64,000 nt of DNA from Arctopsyche grandis (lineage: Eukaryota; Arthropoda; Insecta; Trichoptera; Hydropsychidae), in assembly GCF_051622035.1 (NCBI RefSeq), contig NC_135357.1:12049001-12113000 (forward strand), given 5' to 3'. The notes below the pieces were generated by a model. That model saw only the letters and a program-made list of their open reading frames with translations. It was not told where the DNA came from and made no database searches. Positions 59,401-64,000 of the stretch are shown here, one piece after another (positions within the stretch are counted from its first letter, which is position 1; each line of letters starts with the position of its first letter). A program made the translations under genes and the position numbers.

Positions 59401-62400
59401 AATACAATGGGAATACCTTCGCTTTCATTATAACATTTAAAATACGTTTTCATTTAAATATTTCTCCCGGGATTTCAGATAAGAATACCCGGAACACGGA
59501 ACATCAAAAATTCTCTCAATTCCCAGGAATTTCTGTACCAGGTCGACCCGGGCAGAAATTCCTGCATTTAAAAATTGAAATATATGATTATGAATATATC
59601 TCATCATCTCTAAATAATCTCCACTTCTCCATATATATCATATTGGAAATGGGGAAGTGAAGATCCTTCCATAAACAGCTCATAAAATTTTCATTAATTC
59701 GTAGAACAATTCCAGCTACTCGATCGTAATTTTCGTACAAAATAATGATAAAATCCAGTCGTTCAAATTTGTTCAATACTTTAAATTTCAAAACCACTAT
59801 AAATTTGACTTTCAATCAGCTTAACTCGATTATTAAATAAAAAAATAAATATCTTTAATCCAATTTTTGACAAATTATTGCAATACTTTAAGCTTGAAGT
59901 CTAGTTTTTCAATTTATTATATTTTTATTTGATTGTTTTAATATTTATACCTAAACAAACATATTTTGAATACAATTGATATAAGAGCGGTTATATTTAT
60001 TATAAGTAGCGGAAGTCCAATTTTCAGTTCCAAAGACATCATTTCCATTTGACTCAATTCGCAAATTGTTATCACTTATTTTAATTCGATATGTCCAGAA
60101 TATCGGAAAAACAGAATAAACGTACAACAGGCCACCAGTATTTTTAAATATTGTTAAACACAAAACATTTTATTTAATGCTTTGTGAAACATTTCTCGAA
60201 ATGAAGAAAAGTGGACTTATGCCATCATCAAATATTACGGCTCATGTGTACATATATGGAGACAAAACACATGGATATGTATATCATTATTATAAAATGA
60301 CCACTTTAAACTTTGAAATCAATATTTAGATTCAAAGTCTACGCATAAAAAGCCAGGAGCGTATTTCTTTCATTAAAAGCCCGTGTAAAAGGGGTGATCT
60401 CCTTTCAAATAAAACCCAACAAACCCTTTGCTCTTAAATCCAGGCTAATGAAAATACTGCGGAGGTCCTGCGTATTAAAAACCTCATATGTATTTCCTGC
60501 GGACGTCAAAATAATAACCACTTTTACAACAGAAGCTTAAAACCTTCCCCTTCGCCAACCCCAATGCTGTTTTCTAAAAACAAATACTATACGAATTATC
60601 CTAAGGTAAGATTATTTTTAAAAAATATATATTTTTATGACAGCAAATAAATATTTTATCATCTTAAATTACATATATTGAAGAAAATATGCATCTGTAT
60701 AAAATATGTTAATATGAGAGAGGACTCAATTTAAATAATTTAACATATCACGATGCAATTTCAAGCTAAATTTTCATACGGGAAAATTCGGAAAAATGCG
60801 TTGTAACGTCTGATCCAGCTTCGTCGAGGCTGGCAGGCATCCTCCCATATGAAAATAATTCCTCTTTCGCCTCTAAGCACTCGGCCAATTGTATACATTT
60901 TGCGGTCGGCTGCTTTTTTAATGGAAAATATTCTGATTAAAGCGCGCCCATTGAATAATTCAAAGTGAATGCGTGCCTCTAAGGAAAAGAGCGAATTAAT
61001 GCGGAAGGGAACGTATGCAGTATTACACGACTCACAGAATACATAAAATATGCCCCGCTTATGGTAATACCGCACAAAGGAATTCCGTTTTTAATTATGC
61101 AAATGCCTATCAGACTTTATTCAATTTAAAAATATTTATAAAATTTATAAACACCGGCTTACAGCATCCGACACAGTTTTCCAGCTACGCTGAGATAAAA
61201 AAAATCATTAAATAAAATTAAAAAATTGTATCACACCATTTTAGGCATAGAAATAAATAGAATTAATCAAAATTTTCAACAAACTACAAAATTTCCAATG
61301 CAATTTTTTTATAATAAGAATTTGCGCAAGTATTAAATTCTAAACATAATACATAATACATATACTAATATATTAGTACATTTACTAAAACTTATTAAAC
61401 TTACCTATAAACAATTATATTTCATACATAAATCTTACCTGGTGTTGACGTCCTACTATATTTATGATCAACGAATTAATGTACGTATATCAAACGCGTA
61501 ATTTATGAGAATTGTATGTTTACACAAAGGAATGGGAAACCCCAATACGATAAAAGCAAATTTTAAGATAACGTACATATGTATGTATACAACAGCTGTT
61601 AGTAATATTTTGTTATCATACATTTATTAATTATTATATTAATTAGCATCTCATAACATATTAATATTATTATTATAATAAAAGCCGATTGTTCACGATG
61701 ATTAATTGCTTGATTCTTCTACAGCCTGTAAAGATAGTACCATTAAATAGTACATACATATGTATATCAAAGTGTCATTTTTCCATAATCAGAAATGTTT
61801 TCGAAGAAAATTTTAAATTTCATTCCCTTTTTACATACCTCCTTTACGTTTCACATGGCTTTCGTGTTAGTGGTCATTTTTATCTCTTATCCGATCGTTT
61901 TCATACTTTGCCATATTGCTCATTTTGGTCATCAATACACGTTAATGTATCGTCTGCCATTATTACTTTTCCAGGCAGGTCAGAAGGTCCGTTTTTAGGA
62001 TTTTGGGACGTAGTCGCTAAAATGAGATCTTGTCGCAGTGTTCTATCCCTTATACTTCTTGCTTTAAATTTTAAAGAAACAATATCACTGAATCATTTTA
62101 ATATCTTTTGATAATTTAAGATTCTTTGGAATTTTCTATCTAAGCCGACCCTTGAAAACGTATTTAAATAATCCGAAACGTATTCCCTTCATTCGATTCC
62201 CGTATTTTTGACCTTTTTACAAGGCTTTTCTTAGTTTTACTTCTATCTACATATCTGACAATATCGGTCTGTCAATATTTCCTACATTCTTCCAATCGGG
62301 TTGAAGCTTTGCCATTTTGCGCGGTTTGGTCAACGATAGAGATTTAAATTGCTTCTGCTAATTAGATGGTGAAAAATAATCGTAATAAACACGTTTAAGA

Positions 62401-64000
62401 ATCCAAAAATGTAAAGATGGTGACAGCTCATTCACTGCCTATGGCCAGTAGCTTTGTTTGTTTGACTCGTTTTGTCAGATTTGAATTATTTAAACGCCTA
62501 TAATTTTATCTTTTTCACACTATATCTTATAAAATTTGCATTATAGGCTCTCGTTATCTTTCATATATTATTTACTTCACTAATAGGTTATACAATGAAT
62601 GTTAAAATGATTATATTATACTCGTAATGCCAATTTATGTCCACATGTATGTAGGTGTTGCGGCTAAATTTGAAACGCTACATTCTGAATATTTCACTGA
62701 TCTATCTTTGTATTTTACGATTTCGTCTTTCTGGCTTGATTTTGAGCTGAGAGCATCTTAACTGCGATATTTTACGATATTTTCTATTCGGAACTGCGAT
62801 ATTTTAAGAACCTGTCACACTAGATTTTATTCAATAAAAAAATATGCATTTAATTTAAAAAAACATCAAAAAATAAAAAGACCTGCGTGAAATAGACAAT
62901 TTAATATTTTTAAAACAACTCTAGGAAGAAAAAAGACGGTTGAAAATTGAGGATTTCCTAGTAAGATGCAAAATAAACAGTGATTGTTTCAATTACATAT
63001 ATGAGTATCTTCGGTCAAAAGCATTTTTTACAAGTGAATAAACATTTATCCACGGCTTTATCCATATGTTTATATATTTGTTAACTCTAATGAAATCTTT
63101 TACCTTTATAATTGTATATTAAAAACATGTATGTATGTATATTTGTAAATCTTTTTCGCAATTTTCACGGAACTATTCTCATCTTCTAAATCTGAAAATT
63201 ATAAATGGACTTGAATAAATTTTATGACAAAAGTAACATGCTAAAAATGAACAAGTGTCAGAATAAACCTTATGAAGCACCTCTTGAATGGGAAAAGATT
63301 CAAAAATTCACGAACAAAGAAGCGAGAGGACAGTCTGACCGGAAGTCACCGGTCGAGCGACATCTAGCGGGACATCCGGTCGCGACACACCCCCATTGTG
63401 ACGCCAGACGCCACGTCGACACCGGAATTCTGATACGTGTGCGAGCTTCAATGGAAGCTTCTCGAATCAAATTTCGTACCAGATTACGTTATCCTCGAGA
63501 TTATTTAATTGAAATTCCGAACTGAGATGAAATGAATATTAAATAAAGCGCAACCCCTTCTTCGAAAATAATTCAGCGTGATCGAGAGGGCGGATTTTCC
63601 GTTTAATAGTCGCTTACAAAAAGAAATCCAGTAATTATCCCTTGCGCAGCAGTTTTGATCAATCTCTTCAACCGCGAACAACTCGAGGAGCAACCCTTCG
63701 TTTTATTAATTCTACGAGGCGAGAACTTTTCGAAGCCGCGATAATTAAAAGGTTATGATCGTCGCGAAAAATATGCTCCGCGGGGGTAGGCCAACCCCCA
63801 ATCCTACCCCTCCCTCTACCGTTGGAGAATTTCGGGGAATTAAAGAGACGGGTATGAATAAATTCCCGTCTCCCCCGCGGAAAAGTGTGGGGATGGTGTG
63901 GCACTTATATTTAGAGATTTGCTTGTTATAAATGTATGAATTTTACGTTGGATTCCTTAATTTATGTGCCATAACCATTGATCATAAAAGAGGGTCGGTT
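56494..64000. other. Distal intergenic region; no gene recognised, several complex islands
   Basis: Open frames here are short and lack domains. Islands of higher complexity and GC lie at about 57080-57370, 58490-59010, 60330-61110 and 63280-63900. The 58490-59010 block contains TTAATTGGATTA, GGCCATTATG, GATTTATTTATGATG and many TTAAT words, as in insect developmental enhancers. The block 59170-59550 has palindromic CCCGGGATCCC-type words that suggest an old DNA transposon. The 140-codon frame at 61689-62111 is Ser/Phe/Ile-rich with no domain and is not called. Confidence 0.35.

Noticed and set aside
59165-59545. Possible DNA transposon with CCCGGGATCCC-type words
   Set aside because: The ends do not form a convincing inverted repeat, and no target duplication was seen.
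61689-62111. 140-codon plus-strand frame
   Set aside because: No domain, no splice or promoter context, Ser/Phe/Ile-rich composition expected from AT-rich DNA.

Overview
The window reads as AT-rich insect nuclear DNA, most likely from a moth or butterfly (Lepidoptera). The evidence is a cluster of six short two-exon genes whose spliced products are cecropin or cecropin-like antimicrobial peptides, plus many retroposons, hAT-type elements and MITEs typical of insect intergenic DNA. The order is inferred from the cecropin D-like and SPVPEP-type precursors; no species can be named. No bacterial-style operon, rRNA, CRISPR array or intact tRNA is present. Most long open frames are transposon debris or chance frames.

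Layout. Positions 1-11.84 kb hold the 3' part of a plus-strand gene for a small secreted Gly/Pro-rich protein. Its exons are at 69-207, 2659-2760 and probably 11800-11840, and the last intron is about 9 kb and filled with SINEs, a LINE fragment and microsatellites. Positions 13.4-25.6 kb hold the cecropin locus: A(-), B(-), C(-), D(+), E(-), F(-). All six have one phase-0 intron of 72-90 bp, placed just before the Glu that starts exon 2. C, D and E are cationic cecropins with a PVPEP or PVLEP propiece and a C-terminal Gly suited to amidation. A, B and F carry a run of Asp/Glu right after the signal peptide and lack the terminal Gly; F and B resemble cecropin D in their helices.

Positions 26-64 kb contain no convincing host gene. 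They hold dated insertions (hAT elements with perfect 8-bp target duplications, a foldback element with a TTA duplication), 5'-truncated LINE ends, tRNA-derived SINEs, Helitron-like ends, minisatellites, and islands of higher-complexity sequence that could be regulatory. One 80-bp block near 51.1 kb looks like a decayed 5' end of a cecropin gene.

How the genes would work together: cecropins are secreted by fat body and haemocytes after infection and disrupt bacterial membranes. kB-like motifs (GGGRNNYYYY), GATA motifs and TATA boxes lie upstream of several members, consistent with Toll/Imd induction. C and D are transcribed divergently from a 795-bp interval. The most interesting biology is the acid-tract subfamily (A, B, F), the LINE that abuts the stop codon of gene E, and the shared 3' tail between the SINEs and that LINE.
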